Source: Phytohabitans aurantiacus (lineage in GTDB: Bacteria > Actinomycetota > Actinomycetes > Mycobacteriales > Micromonosporaceae). Taken from it: a DNA stretch of 64,000 nt. The stretch is taken from the NCBI RefSeq assembly GCF_027923225.1, contig NZ_BSDI01000034.1:5188-69187 (forward strand). The letters run 5' to 3'. Within the stretch, counting starts at the first letter, position 1. Each line of letters opens with the position of its first letter. Shown in pieces: positions 53,024-62,645 of this stretch. The notes under the pieces are model-generated. The model saw only the letters and a program-made list of their open reading frames with translations, had not been told where the DNA came from and made no database searches. A program made the translations under genes and the position numbers.

Positions 53024-55102
53024 GTGGACACCGGCAACCCGACCGTCCAAACTCGACCCGGCCCGTCCGTCACGATCACCGCGTCGGACCCGACCATCGT
53101 CGACACCCTCGCCTACCCCATATCGCCGGACTACGTGCAGTCGTGGACGCCAGTGCGGGCACTGTGTGAGCTCATCGCCAATGCCTTAGATGAAGACCCC
53201 GCCGCGCGGGTCAGCTGGGCCGACGGCGTACTCACCATCGCCGACGACGGCCCCGGCATCCCCGAAGAAGGACTCATCCTCGGCTACTCCACCAAAACCG
53301 AACAGCAGATAGGCCAGTTCGGCGAGGGCAAGAAACTCGCCGCCCTCGTCCTGGCCCGCAGCCCCGAGGTCGGCGCGGTGCGCTGCGAGACAGTGGGCTA
53401 CGGCTTCATCCCGACCGTCGAGCGGCGTCGCCTGCTCGGTGGCCAGATCCCGTCACGCTCCGCGCAAGGCGCCGAGGTCCTCGTCTACAACCTCTACCGC
53501 GCCGACCGTGCCCGCGGGACGGTCATCACCGTCGCATGCGCGCGGGCACTGGCCCAGGAGGCGATCGGACGCTTCCGTGCCCTAGCCGAACCCGGCTACC
53601 GGCCGCCCGTCACACCCGGATTGTGCGTCCTGGACGGGGAGCCCGGCCGAGTGTGGATCGGGGGTGTGCTGGTCAGCGTCGTCGACGGCCTGCGCGCCTC
53701 CTACGATCTGCCGCTGACCGACAAGGCGCTACAGAACCGCGACCGGACCGTCATCGAAGCCGGTGCGCTGCGCGACGCGGTCCGCGCGATCCTCGCCGGC
53801 AGCCAGGACCAGCAGATCATCGACCGGTTCGCCGGCCACGTGCTGGCCGGTGGCAAACTACGCGAGCCCGAGCAGTTCTTCGGCCAAGTCACCGCGCCCC
53901 GCGCCCGCGCGGCGTGGCGGACGTGGGCGCTCACCCATCTGCCCGCCCAGACGTACTACACCACCACCGGCAACGAGCAAGCCGCTCTCGACCTGGTCGA
54001 CCTCGGCTACACCGAGGTGACCGCCCAAGGTTTGGGCCACTACGAGCAACGAGCCGTCATGGAACTGCTCGGCGTCGAGGTCGCCAGGGCACGGCAGAAC
54101 CGCCACTACGACCGCACCCGCGGAAAGACCACCTGGATTCCCGAGAAGTCCGTGACCCCGGCCGAGCGTGCCATGCTGGCCGACGCCCGCCGGCTGGTCC
54201 GCAGCGCGATCGGCCCGTTCGCACTGGACCGAGTCCGGGTGTACTCCGACAGTGAGGAACAGCCGTGCGCACAGGGGTTTTACAACCCGCGCACCGGCGA
54301 CGTGGCCATCCACCGCCTTGCCCTCGCCGACCGGCACGAGGCACTGCTCACCCTGCTACACGAGGCCGCGCACCGGGTCGGCCACCGCGGCGGCGGCCGC
54401 TGGATCCAGATCCCCGACTACCACGACCGCACCCGCGGCTTCGAACACCTGCTCAGCGACTTCGCCGCACTGCTGCTGGGCTACCTGGCCGATGGCTCCG
54501 CCCTGCCCGATCCAGCCGACCTGCCCGAACCGGCACCCACGAAGCGGCGCCGCGCGGCCGCCGCAGACGATCCCGCCGTGCCGGCCAGCCGCCGCGAGTT
54601 GGCGCACCTACTGCTCGACCAACTGCCACACGCGCTGACCGCTGGCGGGATCGCCACCGAGAAGGATCTGGTGGCCTCCACCGCCGTCCACCCCGACTAC
54701 TGGCGCACCCTGACCCACCCAAAGACCGCCGGCCACCGCCAACAGCGCGGCGGCCGTGCCTGGGACTACGACAAGGTCGCCCTGCTCGCCGAAGCCGCCA
54801 GGGTGCATCCGCCGGTGGTGTGGCTGGGCTACCACCTGTGCGAGGGCGCCATACACGGCCGCAACCGCCAGAACTGGGGTAAGCCCGGCCCGTGGGCGAA
54901 AAAGATGCGCGAGGCGATGGCCCGCGCCTGCGCCGACCTGCAGACCCTCGGCGGCACCTACGCCGACCAGATCCCCGCCCTGCAAGCCCTGGCCTCCGGG
55001 ACGACGCCCGCGCCCACCGGTGAGGACAGCTGGCAGGCACCCGCACGGGCCCTGATAGCACTGGAACGACAGCGGCTCAACCTCGACACGGCCCACCCAT
55101 GA
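53024..55102 (+). CDS. GHKL ATPase joined to an HEAAH zinc-metallopeptidase-like domain
   Basis: 692 residues from GTG 53024 with GAGGAG at 53012-53017. The N-terminal 200 residues are a GHKL/HATPase fold: ELIANALDE (N box, from residue 49), IADDGPGIP (G1 box) and GQFGEGKKLAALVLA (G2 box). Around residue 446 is LLTLLHEAAHRVGHRGGG, the HExxH metal site of zinc peptidases, followed by FEHLLSDFAALLLGYLADG. A basic linker and a C-terminal helical domain follow (residues 500-692). GHKL ATPases work as nucleotide-driven clamps (MORC, Hsp90, MutL); linkage to a peptidase in one chain suggests an ATP-gated protease. Defence, anti-defence or transfer roles are all possible. Confidence 0.75.
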   Translation: MDTGNPTVQTRPGPSVTITASDPTIVDTLAYPISPDYVQSWTPVRALCELIANALDEDPAARVSWADGVLTIADDGPGIPEEGLILGYSTKTEQQIGQFGEGKKLAALVLARSPEVGAVRCETVGYGFIPTVERRRLLGGQIPSRSAQGAEVLVYNLYRADRARGTVITVACARALAQEAIGRFRALAEPGYRPPVTPGLCVLDGEPGRVWIGGVLVSVVDGLRASYDLPLTDKALQNRDRTVIEAGALRDAVRAILAGSQDQQIIDRFAGHVLAGGKLREPEQFFGQVTAPRARAAWRTWALTHLPAQTYYTTTGNEQAALDLVDLGYTEVTAQGLGHYEQRAVMELLGVEVARARQNRHYDRTRGKTTWIPEKSVTPAERAMLADARRLVRSAIGPFALDRVRVYSDSEEQPCAQGFYNPRTGDVAIHRLALADRHEALLTLLHEAAHRVGHRGGGRWIQIPDYHDRTRGFEHLLSDFAALLLGYLADGSALPDPADLPEPAPTKRRRAAAADDPAVPASRRELAHLLLDQLPHALTAGGIATEKDLVASTAVHPDYWRTLTHPKTAGHRQQRGGRAWDYDKVALLAEAARVHPPVVWLGYHLCEGAIHGRNRQNWGKPGPWAKKMREAMARACADLQTLGGTYADQIPALQALASGTTPAPTGEDSWQAPARALIALERQRLNLDTAHP

Positions 55103-55533
55103 CCGGCATCCACCGCCACGCCGACCACATCATGGCCGCCATCGACAACGACATCGCGGCCGGCCACATACCCGGCCGGGTGCGCACCTTCGGCGACCTG
55201 CACGACTACCTCGACGCCAATGACTACCTCATCGATGCCCAAGTCCCGTACGACGGCACCCCAGCCACCATCGACATCATCGTCGCCGTTCAGGACGAAG
55301 TCACCCGCCGGCTCAGCGCTCCCGGACGGCCGTACTGCACCTACGGCACCTGCAGCTATCCGCGGCACGACCACACCACGACCGTGGGCGGAGACGGCGA
55401 AGACCTACAACAGCCCGCACCGATGCGCTGCCTGCACTGCCACCAGCCCGCGCACTACGACGAGAAGCTGCACCGCTACCGGCACGACGATCCGACCGCG
55501 GCGGACTGCTTCCTCATCCACGAGGCCAGCTAG
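55099..55533 (+). CDS. Small zinc-binding-type protein coupled to the GHKL gene
   Basis: 144 residues from ATG 55099, which overlaps the GHKL stop (ATGA). The first 70 residues are helical and acidic (HIMAAIDNDIAAGHIPGRVR, LHDYLDANDYLIDAQVPYDG). The second half has CTYGTCSYPRHDH and RCLHCHQPAHYDEKLHRYRH, a probable zinc knuckle. Overlap implies the two products are made together and may act together. Confidence 0.6.
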   Translation: MTGIHRHADHIMAAIDNDIAAGHIPGRVRTFGDLHDYLDANDYLIDAQVPYDGTPATIDIIVAVQDEVTRRLSAPGRPYCTYGTCSYPRHDHTTTVGGDGEDLQQPAPMRCLHCHQPAHYDEKLHRYRHDDPTAADCFLIHEAS

Positions 55534-55831
55534 CAGCCGCCCACCGGCACACCCGGAGTCCGCCGCCGCACCGGCAACCGTAACTACCCCCAACCTCCAT
55601 CACACACCACACGCCCGGCACCGGCACCGGCCACCGGTGCCGACCTGGCGCCGGTTCGTCACCGCAAACCCATCAACGACTTGCGTTTGATGGAAAGTCG
55701 AGCGTCGATCTGTCCTGGTCACTACCCCGAGTCCACGGGCACTCATCCCTACACGTCCTTCCCGGCCCAACGCGCCTGCGGGTGGAGACCACCACACAGA
55801 CCCGTATCGACGCCGCGAAAGGGCCCCTGTC
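55534..55831. other. Spacer without recognisable content
   Basis: About 300 bp; GAGCGTCGATC at 55697 also occurs at 51425, otherwise nothing seen. Confidence 0.35.
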
Positions 55832-56212
55832 ATGCCCAACTCCCGCTCACATCCCTCGGCTCATCTGCCGGTCCCCGCCGACGTTGACGACATCTTGCTA
55901 TGGCGGCTGTCCATCGATGTAGCCGCCGCGCATGAACAGGGCCCGCGTGGCCGCTGTACCAGCCTGCTCTGCGCAAGCGCACCGAACTACCCATGTCCGA
56001 CGGCCATCGCCGCGCAGCGGGCGGCACACGCCGCTCGCCGCCGAACAGCGGTCGCGCGTGGCCGCGCCGTCGTACCGCCGGCCCCGGTCACCGCACAGAC
56101 AGCGGTGATCAGCGCGGCAGCCGTCGTCCGGCAACCGGTCAGCACCGCGCCGTACCAGCGCACTACCTGGCCCCCACCGCTGCGTCGCCCCAACGTGTGG
56201 CAGGCCGCCTGA
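55832..56212 (+). CDS. Small Ala/Arg/Val-rich protein, unknown
   Basis: 126 residues from ATG 55832; AAAGGG upstream is a modest site. It contains VDDILLWRLSIDVAAAHEQG, then CTSLLCASAPNYPCPTAIAA, three Cys in a short stretch, and an Ala/Val/Pro-rich remainder. No family recognised. The IS5-type element begins 65 bp after its stop. Confidence 0.45.
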   Translation: MPNSRSHPSAHLPVPADVDDILLWRLSIDVAAAHEQGPRGRCTSLLCASAPNYPCPTAIAAQRAAHAARRRTAVARGRAVVPPAPVTAQTAVISAAAVVRQPVSTAPYQRTTWPPPLRRPNVWQAA

Positions 56213-56276
56213 CCCCGGCACACCGCCACCCGACAGCGGATCAGTCGTCACCGCAGCCCGCCCCTTAATTCTAAAG

Positions 56277-57192
56277 CGGCTTAGAACTCCTAACACAATG
56301 GGGTGATTGGCGCGGTGTGTCCATATCGGCTGGGTTGCTCGCAGCGTTGCTTCCGGTGTGAGGAAGGGTGAGTATCCACCGTGGATAGTCCCGGATGACC
56401 TGTGGCAGCGGATCGAGCCGCTGCTGCCGGTCAAGCCCCGCCGGCTGCGTAGCCCGGGTCGCCGGCCGTTGCCGGACCGGCTGGTCTTGCAAGGCATCCT
56501 GTTCGTGCTACACACCGGTATCCAGTGGGAGTTCCTGCCCCAGCAGTTGGGGTTCGGGTCCGGGATGACATGCTGGCGACGCCTGGAGCAGTGGAACCGT
56601 GCCGGGGTGTGGCAGCGGCTGCATGAACTGCTGCTGGCCGAACTACACAGCCTCGGCAAGCTGGACTGGTCCCGCGCGGTCGTGGACTCCTCGCACGTAC
56701 GGGCCGCCCGACGCGGCCCAAAAGCGGTCCGAGCCCGGTCGACCGCGCCCGCCCGGGCTCCAAGCACCACGTCCTGACCGAGGGCGCCGGTATCCCCCTG
56801 GCCGTCACGCTCACCGGCGGCAACCGCAACGACATCACCCAATTACTGCCCCTGCTCGAGGCGATCCCCGCGGTACGTGGGCGACGAGGCCGGCCCCGCC
56901 AACGCCCCGACCAGTTGTACGCCGACCGCGCCTACGACCACGACAAGTACCGCCGCGCCGTACGCGGAAAGGGAATCCGACCTCGTATCGCCCGCCGCGG
57001 CCAAGCCCACGGCTCCGGCCTAGGCGTATACCGCTGGGTCGTCGAACGGACAATCGCCTGGTACCACGGCATGAAACGACTACGCATCCGCTGGGAACGC
57101 CGCGACGACATCCACGAAGCCTTCCTCGCCCTCGCCACCTGCATCATCACGTACCGACACGTCGTACGACTCTGTTAGGACCTCTTAAGCGA
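56277..57192 (+). mobile_element. IS5-type (IS427-like) insertion sequence
   Basis: About 0.9 kb. The left end near 56279 (GGCTTAGAACTCCTAACA) and the right end near 57190, whose complement reads GCTTAAGAGGTCCTAACAGA, are imperfect inverted repeats. The transposase fills the space between. Exact ends and the short target duplication cannot be fixed by eye. Confidence 0.75.
56307..57178 (+). CDS. IS5-family transposase made by -1 frameshifting
   Basis: Frame 1 runs from about TTG 56307 to 56777 and carries YPPWIVPDDLWQRIEPLLPV and WEFLPQQLGFGSGMTCWRRL, then DWSRAVVDSSHVRAARRGPK. At 56717-56723 the heptamer C CCA AAA is in phase. After a -1 slip the protein reads SGPSPVDRARPGSKHHVLTE, GIPLAVTLTGGNRNDITQLL, YADRAYDHDKYRR and VERTIAWYHGMKRLRIRWER to the stop at 57178. 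The join restores the standard IS5 sequence exactly, which supports programmed frameshifting and a working transposase. Confidence 0.82.
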
Positions 57193-57571
57193 AACACATC
57201 CACGGCGAACTGCTGCAACGTCCGCGACCGTATCCAAGCTCGCCCCCGTCGTGTCGTCACGCCCACCAGCATGACCACCGCTCCGCCGAGGCCTCACGAC
57301 TTGGCCTCGGCGGCTCCCGCCTGCACACCAACAACCGGACGGAGGCCCCAACCGCCATGCCATCAGCGCAGAGGAGGGACCGCATACCCGACCGTCACCG
57401 GCAGCCTGCCACCCATCCCGTCGGCGACACCGTCCCGGTACCCGGCGGCGCCGGGCCGGTGCGGCCCAGCCGGTCACACCGCCCGGATCAAGCCTGCCGA
57501 ATCACGGCCGGCCACCGCCTGCCCGGCGCCCTCGATGACATGCGACCCGCCGCACCGGCCGGGTGCCGGCC
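57193..57571. other. Spacer after the IS, with one hairpin
   Basis: 379 bp with no supported gene. CCGCCGAGGCC (57283-57293) pairs with GGCCTCGGCGG (57303-57313), a terminator-like hairpin. Nothing else seen. Confidence 0.5.
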
Positions 57572-57875
57572 ATGAGCGGAGCGGACGACAAGGACCGCAT
57601 CACGCGGCTCCAACTGCGCTACATGCTCGCCGATGGCCTGCTCGCCGGCATGCGGGCAAGAGAACTGCGCGAGGTGGCCGAAGCCGGCGGGATCCCCGTG
57701 CAGCCCGGCATGGGGCGAACACGAGCTGCGCGAGGCGATCCGCGCCAGCAACGCCGCCAGCGCCCGCGCCGCCGGCGTACCCGTCGACCACTTGCCCACG
57801 CTCACCGCGCAAGAGGCCCACCGGCTGGCCCGACAGCTCAGCGGTGAACCGGCGCGCCCAGACCAACCCGAATAG
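57572..57875 (+). pseudogene. Small helical gene broken by a frameshift
   Basis: From ATG 57572 the frame reads MSGADDKDRITRLQLRYMLA and LREVAEAGGIPVQPG. At about 57707 it loses sense; in the next frame the sequence continues WGEHELREAIRASNAASARA and LPTLTAQEAHRLARQLSGEP to the stop at 57875. The two halves make one smooth helical protein of about 100 residues, so one indel has split it. Confidence 0.55.
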
Positions 57876-57977
57876 CCCTCGGCGGGCCGGATCGGGTGCA
57901 CCACGGATCCGGCCCAAAACCATGCCCTCCGGCCGCCGAATCCCTTCCGCCAGCTTGCACTCCACAAAGGACATGTC

Positions 57978-58049
57978 ATGGCACCGCTCACTGACTCACC
58001 AGTTGCCCACCGGCCGCGCCGGCCGGCCGACCCCAGGAGGCGGCGATGA
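57978..58049 (+). CDS. 23-codon mini-ORF before the first peptidoglycan-hydrolase gene
   Basis: ATG 57978 follows ACTCCACAAAGGA. The peptide starts MAPLTDSPVAHR and ends DPRRRR; its TGA overlaps the ATG of the next gene (ATGA, 58046-58049). The mini-ORF before the second hydrolase (62646) has the same length, the same overlap and an Arg-rich end. It probably serves translational coupling. Confidence 0.5.
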   Translation: MAPLTDSPVAHRPRRPADPRRRR

Positions 58050-58896
58050 CCGGCCGCGTCATGACATGGCTCGTGATCGCCGTCTGCTCCGTGCTGCTGC
58101 TGTGCACCGGACTGTTCAGTGCCGTCTTCGTCGGTGGCGGTGCCGGCGTGCCGGCCGGCTGTTACCTGCCGGCCGACCCCAGCGCCTCGGCGTCGACCCC
58201 TGGCGTGGACCTGACCCGGCTCGCCGGAGGGTTCGACCCGATCGGGGACTGGAGCGGCGAGCAGGTCGGCAACGCCGCCACGATCGTCACCGTCGGCGTC
58301 CGGCTCGGTGTCCCCCCACGCGGATGGGTCATCGCGCTCGCGACCGCCATGCAGGAGTCCCAGCTAACCAACCTGCCCAACCTGGGCGACGGCAACGACC
58401 ACGACTCTGTCGGAGTGTTCCAGCAGCGCCCGAGTCAAGGCTGGGGCACAGCACAGCAGCTTATGGACCCGGTCTACGCCAGCACGAAGTTCTACCAGGC
58501 GCTGTTGCGCGTTAGCGGCTGGCAGGCCATGCCACTGACCGATGCCGCGCAGGCGGTGCAGACAAGCGCCTACCCGGACGCCTACGCCAAATGGGAGGAC
58601 GACGCGGCCACCCTGGTCGGCGCGCTCACCGGCCTGGACGCCGGGCTCGGCGACTGCGGCGCCAACGTTGGCCCGCTCGGCTGGACCCAGCCGGTCATCC
58701 ACGAGGTCGGCAGCGGCTTCCGCACCGCTGATCGTCCCTCGCACGACGGCGTCGACCTCGGCGTCGGCAAAGGCACCCCGATCCACGCCGCCGCCAGCGG
58801 TGTAGTGACTCGGGTGCGGTGCAACGCCATCGACGTGCGCACCGGCGGCGACTGGGGCTGCGACCGCGACGGCGACGAGAAACTCACGAAGGGGTG
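58046..58896 (+). pseudogene. VirB1-like transglycosylase/M23 peptidase gene, 3' end displaced
   Basis: ATG 58046 with AGGAGGCGG upstream. One N-terminal membrane helix or signal anchor (LVIAVCSVLLLCTGLFSAVF) is followed by a lysozyme-like domain (VIALATAMQESQLTNLPNLG, VGVFQQRPSQGWG, AQAVQTSAYPDAYAKW). Then comes the first half of an M23 peptidase (SGFRTADRPSHDGVDLGVGK). Similarity ends after RDGDEKLTKGC at about 58896; the frame runs on to 59047 with unrelated residues. The missing HLHF metal site means no M23 activity. A matching tail lies at 63752-63868. The break coincides with the start of the recombinase pair. Confidence 0.75.
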
Positions 58897-58958
58897 CGAC
58901 CAGTTAACTGCACCTTCGTACCCGCTCAGTCCAGAAGGGGCTGGGCACTGCTACGGAG

Positions 58959-60158
58959 GTGCAGTCCTTGGTGGACGTCCGAATGCAATTGTTGGAGGGC
59001 CGGGTCGACCTGCCCCGTGTCGGCGAGGTTCGCGCGACCGATTGTGAGTCGTTGCCGTTCCTGCTCGTCGACGCTGCGGGTCGCGAGGTTGAGCCGGTCA
59101 GCCGGTTTCTGCGGGATCTGAGGCTCAGTGATCGGAGTGCGTTGACGTGCCGGTCGTACGCGGTGGATCTGCTGCGGTGGTGGCGCATCCTGGGTGTCCT
59201 GGCGGTCCGGTGGGATCAGGCGACGACAGATGAGGTCGCGGTGCTGGTGGGCTGGATGCGTACGGCGTCGAACCCGCAGCGGACCCGCCATTCGAACTTA
59301 GCCGCGGTCAACACAAAGACCGGCAAGCGCGCCCTGTCACCTGGGTACGCGCCGGCCACGATCAACCATGCTTTGTCGGTGTTGTACCGGTTCTACGAGT
59401 TTCACTCGCACCGCGGGTGGGGTCCGGTGGTCAACCCGGTGCCGGTGTCATCGCGGCGACGCGCGGCGTTGGCGCATCGGAGCCCGCTGGATTCCGTCGC
59501 ACGGGTGCCGCGGGCGCCGTTGCGGCAGAAGACACCGGACCGTGCGCCGCGGGCGATCCCGGATCCGTTGTGGAACGAGCTGTTCGCCGCGATGCGGTGC
59601 GACCGGGACAGGTCGCTGCTGGCGTTCTACGTCTCGTCCGGCGCCCGGGCCAGCGAGCTGCTCGGGCTGCGGTTGGAGCATGTGGACTGGGCCGGCCAGC
59701 GGATCTGGGTGGTGTCCAAGGGCACCCGCGAGTTGGAACCGGTACCCGCGTCGGCGCAGGCGTTCACCCTGCTGGCGCTGTATCTGCACGAGGCCGGTCT
59801 GCCCACGGCCGGTGAGCCGGTATGGCGGACGCTGCGCGGTGAGGCCCGCCCGCTGTCGTACTGGGCGCTGCGGCGGATCCTGCAGCGGGCAAACGCACGG
59901 CTGGGCACCAACTGGACGGCGCATGACATGCGGCACACCGCGGCGGCGCGGATGGTCGCCGACCCGTCGTTGACGCTGCCGGAGGTGCAGACAGTGCTGC
60001 GGCATAAGCACCTGGCCACGACTCAGCGGTATCTGACGGTGAACGTGGACGAGTTGTTCGACAAGCTGCAGGGCCACTTCCAGCGGCCCCGACATGAGCC
60101 GGCACGGCTGGCGGCCGGGTATGACCCGGCGGACATGGCGGCGGTGTTCGGTGGCTGA
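58959..60158 (+). CDS. Tyrosine recombinase A of a Tn554-like pair
   Basis: 399 residues from GTG 58959; TTG 58968 and GTG 58971 are better spaced from GGAGG (58955-58959). The N-terminal SAM-like DNA-binding domain includes LRLSDRSALTCRSYAVDLLR. Catalytic residues are R230 in SSGARASELL, H322 and R325 in HDMRHTAAARM, and Y358 in TTQRYLTV. Two adjacent tyrosine recombinases with overlapping ends are the hallmark of Tn554 TnpA/TnpB. The 5' end overlaps the residual frame of the broken hydrolase gene. Confidence 0.85.
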   Translation: MQSLVDVRMQLLEGRVDLPRVGEVRATDCESLPFLLVDAAGREVEPVSRFLRDLRLSDRSALTCRSYAVDLLRWWRILGVLAVRWDQATTDEVAVLVGWMRTASNPQRTRHSNLAAVNTKTGKRALSPGYAPATINHALSVLYRFYEFHSHRGWGPVVNPVPVSSRRRAALAHRSPLDSVARVPRAPLRQKTPDRAPRAIPDPLWNELFAAMRCDRDRSLLAFYVSSGARASELLGLRLEHVDWAGQRIWVVSKGTRELEPVPASAQAFTLLALYLHEAGLPTAGEPVWRTLRGEARPLSYWALRRILQRANARLGTNWTAHDMRHTAAARMVADPSLTLPEVQTVLRHKHLATTQRYLTVNVDELFDKLQGHFQRPRHEPARLAAGYDPADMAAVFGG

Positions 60159-62580
60159 GCAGACGAGCACCGGCCGGGTCCGCCGCACCACCCCGACCCG
60201 GCCAACCGATGAGGACCCCGTGATGGCGCGGAGCAAATACCGTGCCGGAACCATCCTTCCCGCAGTTCCGACGCCCCAAGTGGCGCCGACGCCGCACGGC
60301 GACCTGTCCCGCGCCTCAATCGCCTCGATCGTCGACCTGGCCGAGCAGGTGTGGCCCGCCAGCGGGTGGACGATCCGAGACCGGCGCGCGGCAGTTCGCG
60401 GGCTGCTGGAGGTTCTGCACCGCGTTCCGGGCCGGACGTGGCAGCAGCGGTGGAATGCCAGCGACTACGCGCAAACCGGCTTCCCCACGACGGCGCAAAC
60501 GGACCTGCGCGTGAACGTAACTTTGGCGTTGAAGCTGCTGCTGTGTCTGCGGGTGTTCCGGCCGACCCTGCCGGCGATGCGGGCGACCGCAATGGTCGGA
60601 TACGCGCCGATGTTCGTCACCGCCCAGCAGGATGCGGACCTGGACCGGTTCTGCTCGCACGTCGAGGCGATGCCGGTGCCGGCCGACGCGCGCCGCACCG
60701 CCGTGTTCGACGTGGCATGCGCATTGACCGTGTTCGGCATCCGGTTCGCAGAGCTGGCACCAGCCGGTTTTCTGCAGTACGCGTGGGACTGCCGCCGCAA
60801 CGGCCTCGGCGCCTACACCCGCAGTTCGACCACCACGTTCGCCGGGCAGGTCGCGTGGAAGGCACTGCGCGAGATGGGACAGTTCCCGCCCGATACGCCG
60901 CCGACCCTACAGGCTGCCGGGCAACGCGGTCAGCTGTCGGTGACGGGCCTGGTGGACCGGTATGCCATCGTCAACAGGGCGGTCCGGCAACTGCTCATCG
61001 ACTACCTGACCCGCCGCGCCACGACGCTGGACTACGCAAGCTTGACCGGCCTGGCCCGCTGGCTCGCGGGCGTCTTCTGGTCCAAGGTCGAAAAGATCGC
61101 GCCGGGGCAAGCCGATCTGCGTATCCCGACGCAGGTCTACGACCAGTGGCGGGCCGCCATCCGACAGCGGGAAGACGGCCGGGAGCGACTGTCGGTCGAC
61201 CCGATCCTGCTCGCGGTGCGCAGCTTCTACCTCGACCTGCACACCTGGTCGGTCGCCGAACCCGAACGATGGGCCAGGTGGGTGGCGCCGTGCCCGATCA
61301 ACCCCGGCGACTTCGCCGGCAGCGCCCGCCGCCACCGCAAGGCCCGCGAACGCTCCGCGGAACGCACCCGGACCCGGCAGCCGCTGCTGCCCGTCCTCGT
61401 CGCCGACGTCAACCGGCGGCGCGACCACCTGGGCCGTCTACTGGAGGCCGGCGCCGGTATGGCAGCTGGGCAATCGTTGAGTCTGGGCGGACGGACCTAC
61501 ACGCGCGTGTGGACCGACTACGACCAGCAACTCGCCGCCGACGGGATCGACCACCTCCGGGTTCGGGACGAGACCGACGGGCAGATCATCAACGTCAACC
61601 GCGCGGAAGACGCCGCGTTCTGGGAATGGGCAATCGTCGAAACGTTGCGGCTGTCCGGGATCCGGATCGAGGAACTGCTCGAACTGAGCCAGCTATCCAT
61701 CCGCCGCTACCAGCGTCCCAACGGCGAGACGATCGCCCTGCTCGTGATCGCGCCGTCCAAATCCGACCGGGAACGGGTCATCCCCATGTCCGCCGAGCTG
61801 TTCGCGGTCATCGCGGCGATCATCCGCAGGCACACCGACCGCGCCGGCGGCATACCAGCCATCTCCCGCTACGACACGCACGAGAAGGTCCACACCCCGG
61901 CGATGCCGTTCCTGTTCCAACGCCAACGTGGCCCCACCCGCACGGTGTTCGGCCAGCACATCGTCCTGGAATTGCTGCGCCGCCGCTGCGAGGCGTTGGC
62001 CGACCAGCATCCCGAGTTCGGGCAGGCAAGGTTCACCCCGCACGACTTCCGGCGCATCTTCGCCACCGACCTGGTCAACAACGGCCTACCCATCCACATC
62101 GGCGCCGCCCTACTCGGTCATTTGGATCTTGAAACCACGCGAGGCTACGTCGCCGTGTTCGAAGAAGACCTGGTCCGCCACTACCAAGCCTTCCTCGACC
62201 GGCGCCGCCGCCTGCGGCCGGTCGAGGAGTACCGGCCGGCGACCGACACCGAATGGGCCAAGTTCGAGGAACATTTCGACAAACGCAAGGTCGAGCTCGG
62301 CAACTGCGGACGCCCCTACGGCACCGGCTGCGCCCACGAACACGCCTGCCTTCGCTGCCCGATGCTGCACGTCCATCCCGACATGCTGCCCCGCCTCGAA
62401 CTCATCGAGACCGACCTACTCGCCCGGCGATCACGAGCCGAAGCCGAACACTGGCTCGGCGAGATCGAAGGCATCGACACCACCCTCGCCCGCCTGGCCG
62501 ATAAACGCCAGCAAGCCCAACGCCTCGCCCGCACCGCCGTCCCACTCGGCGTGCCAACACTGCGCACCACCGGCCGGTGA
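60151..62580 (+). CDS. Tyrosine recombinase B of a Tn554-like pair
   Basis: 809 residues from GTG 60151, overlapping recombinase A by 8 bp. The long N-terminal part (1-450) is helical and specific to TnpB-like enzymes. The catalytic domain carries R505 in LSGIRIEELL, H631 and R634 in HDFRRIFATD, H657 in LLGHLDLETT and Y666 in RGYVAVF, a complete set. CGRPYGTGCAHEHACLRCPM near residue 725-745 is a Cys/His cluster of the kind found at the end of these proteins. No clear third gene (TnpC) follows. Confidence 0.85.
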   Translation: MAEQTSTGRVRRTTPTRPTDEDPVMARSKYRAGTILPAVPTPQVAPTPHGDLSRASIASIVDLAEQVWPASGWTIRDRRAAVRGLLEVLHRVPGRTWQQRWNASDYAQTGFPTTAQTDLRVNVTLALKLLLCLRVFRPTLPAMRATAMVGYAPMFVTAQQDADLDRFCSHVEAMPVPADARRTAVFDVACALTVFGIRFAELAPAGFLQYAWDCRRNGLGAYTRSSTTTFAGQVAWKALREMGQFPPDTPPTLQAAGQRGQLSVTGLVDRYAIVNRAVRQLLIDYLTRRATTLDYASLTGLARWLAGVFWSKVEKIAPGQADLRIPTQVYDQWRAAIRQREDGRERLSVDPILLAVRSFYLDLHTWSVAEPERWARWVAPCPINPGDFAGSARRHRKARERSAERTRTRQPLLPVLVADVNRRRDHLGRLLEAGAGMAAGQSLSLGGRTYTRVWTDYDQQLAADGIDHLRVRDETDGQIINVNRAEDAAFWEWAIVETLRLSGIRIEELLELSQLSIRRYQRPNGETIALLVIAPSKSDRERVIPMSAELFAVIAAIIRRHTDRAGGIPAISRYDTHEKVHTPAMPFLFQRQRGPTRTVFGQHIVLELLRRRCEALADQHPEFGQARFTPHDFRRIFATDLVNNGLPIHIGAALLGHLDLETTRGYVAVFEEDLVRHYQAFLDRRRRLRPVEEYRPATDTEWAKFEEHFDKRKVELGNCGRPYGTGCAHEHACLRCPMLHVHPDMLPRLELIETDLLARRSRAEAEHWLGEIEGIDTTLARLADKRQQAQRLARTAVPLGVPTLRTTGR

Positions 62581-62645
62581 CCCGTGAGCCACCGACGCCG
62601 GCAAGCCCGCGCACCCCCACCCGAATGCCATGTCACGGAGGAATC

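Noticed and set aside
56599..58515. 638-codon plus-strand frame through the IS and following genes
   Set aside because: Low-complexity Arg/Pro/Thr product crossing IS boundaries; a composition artefact.
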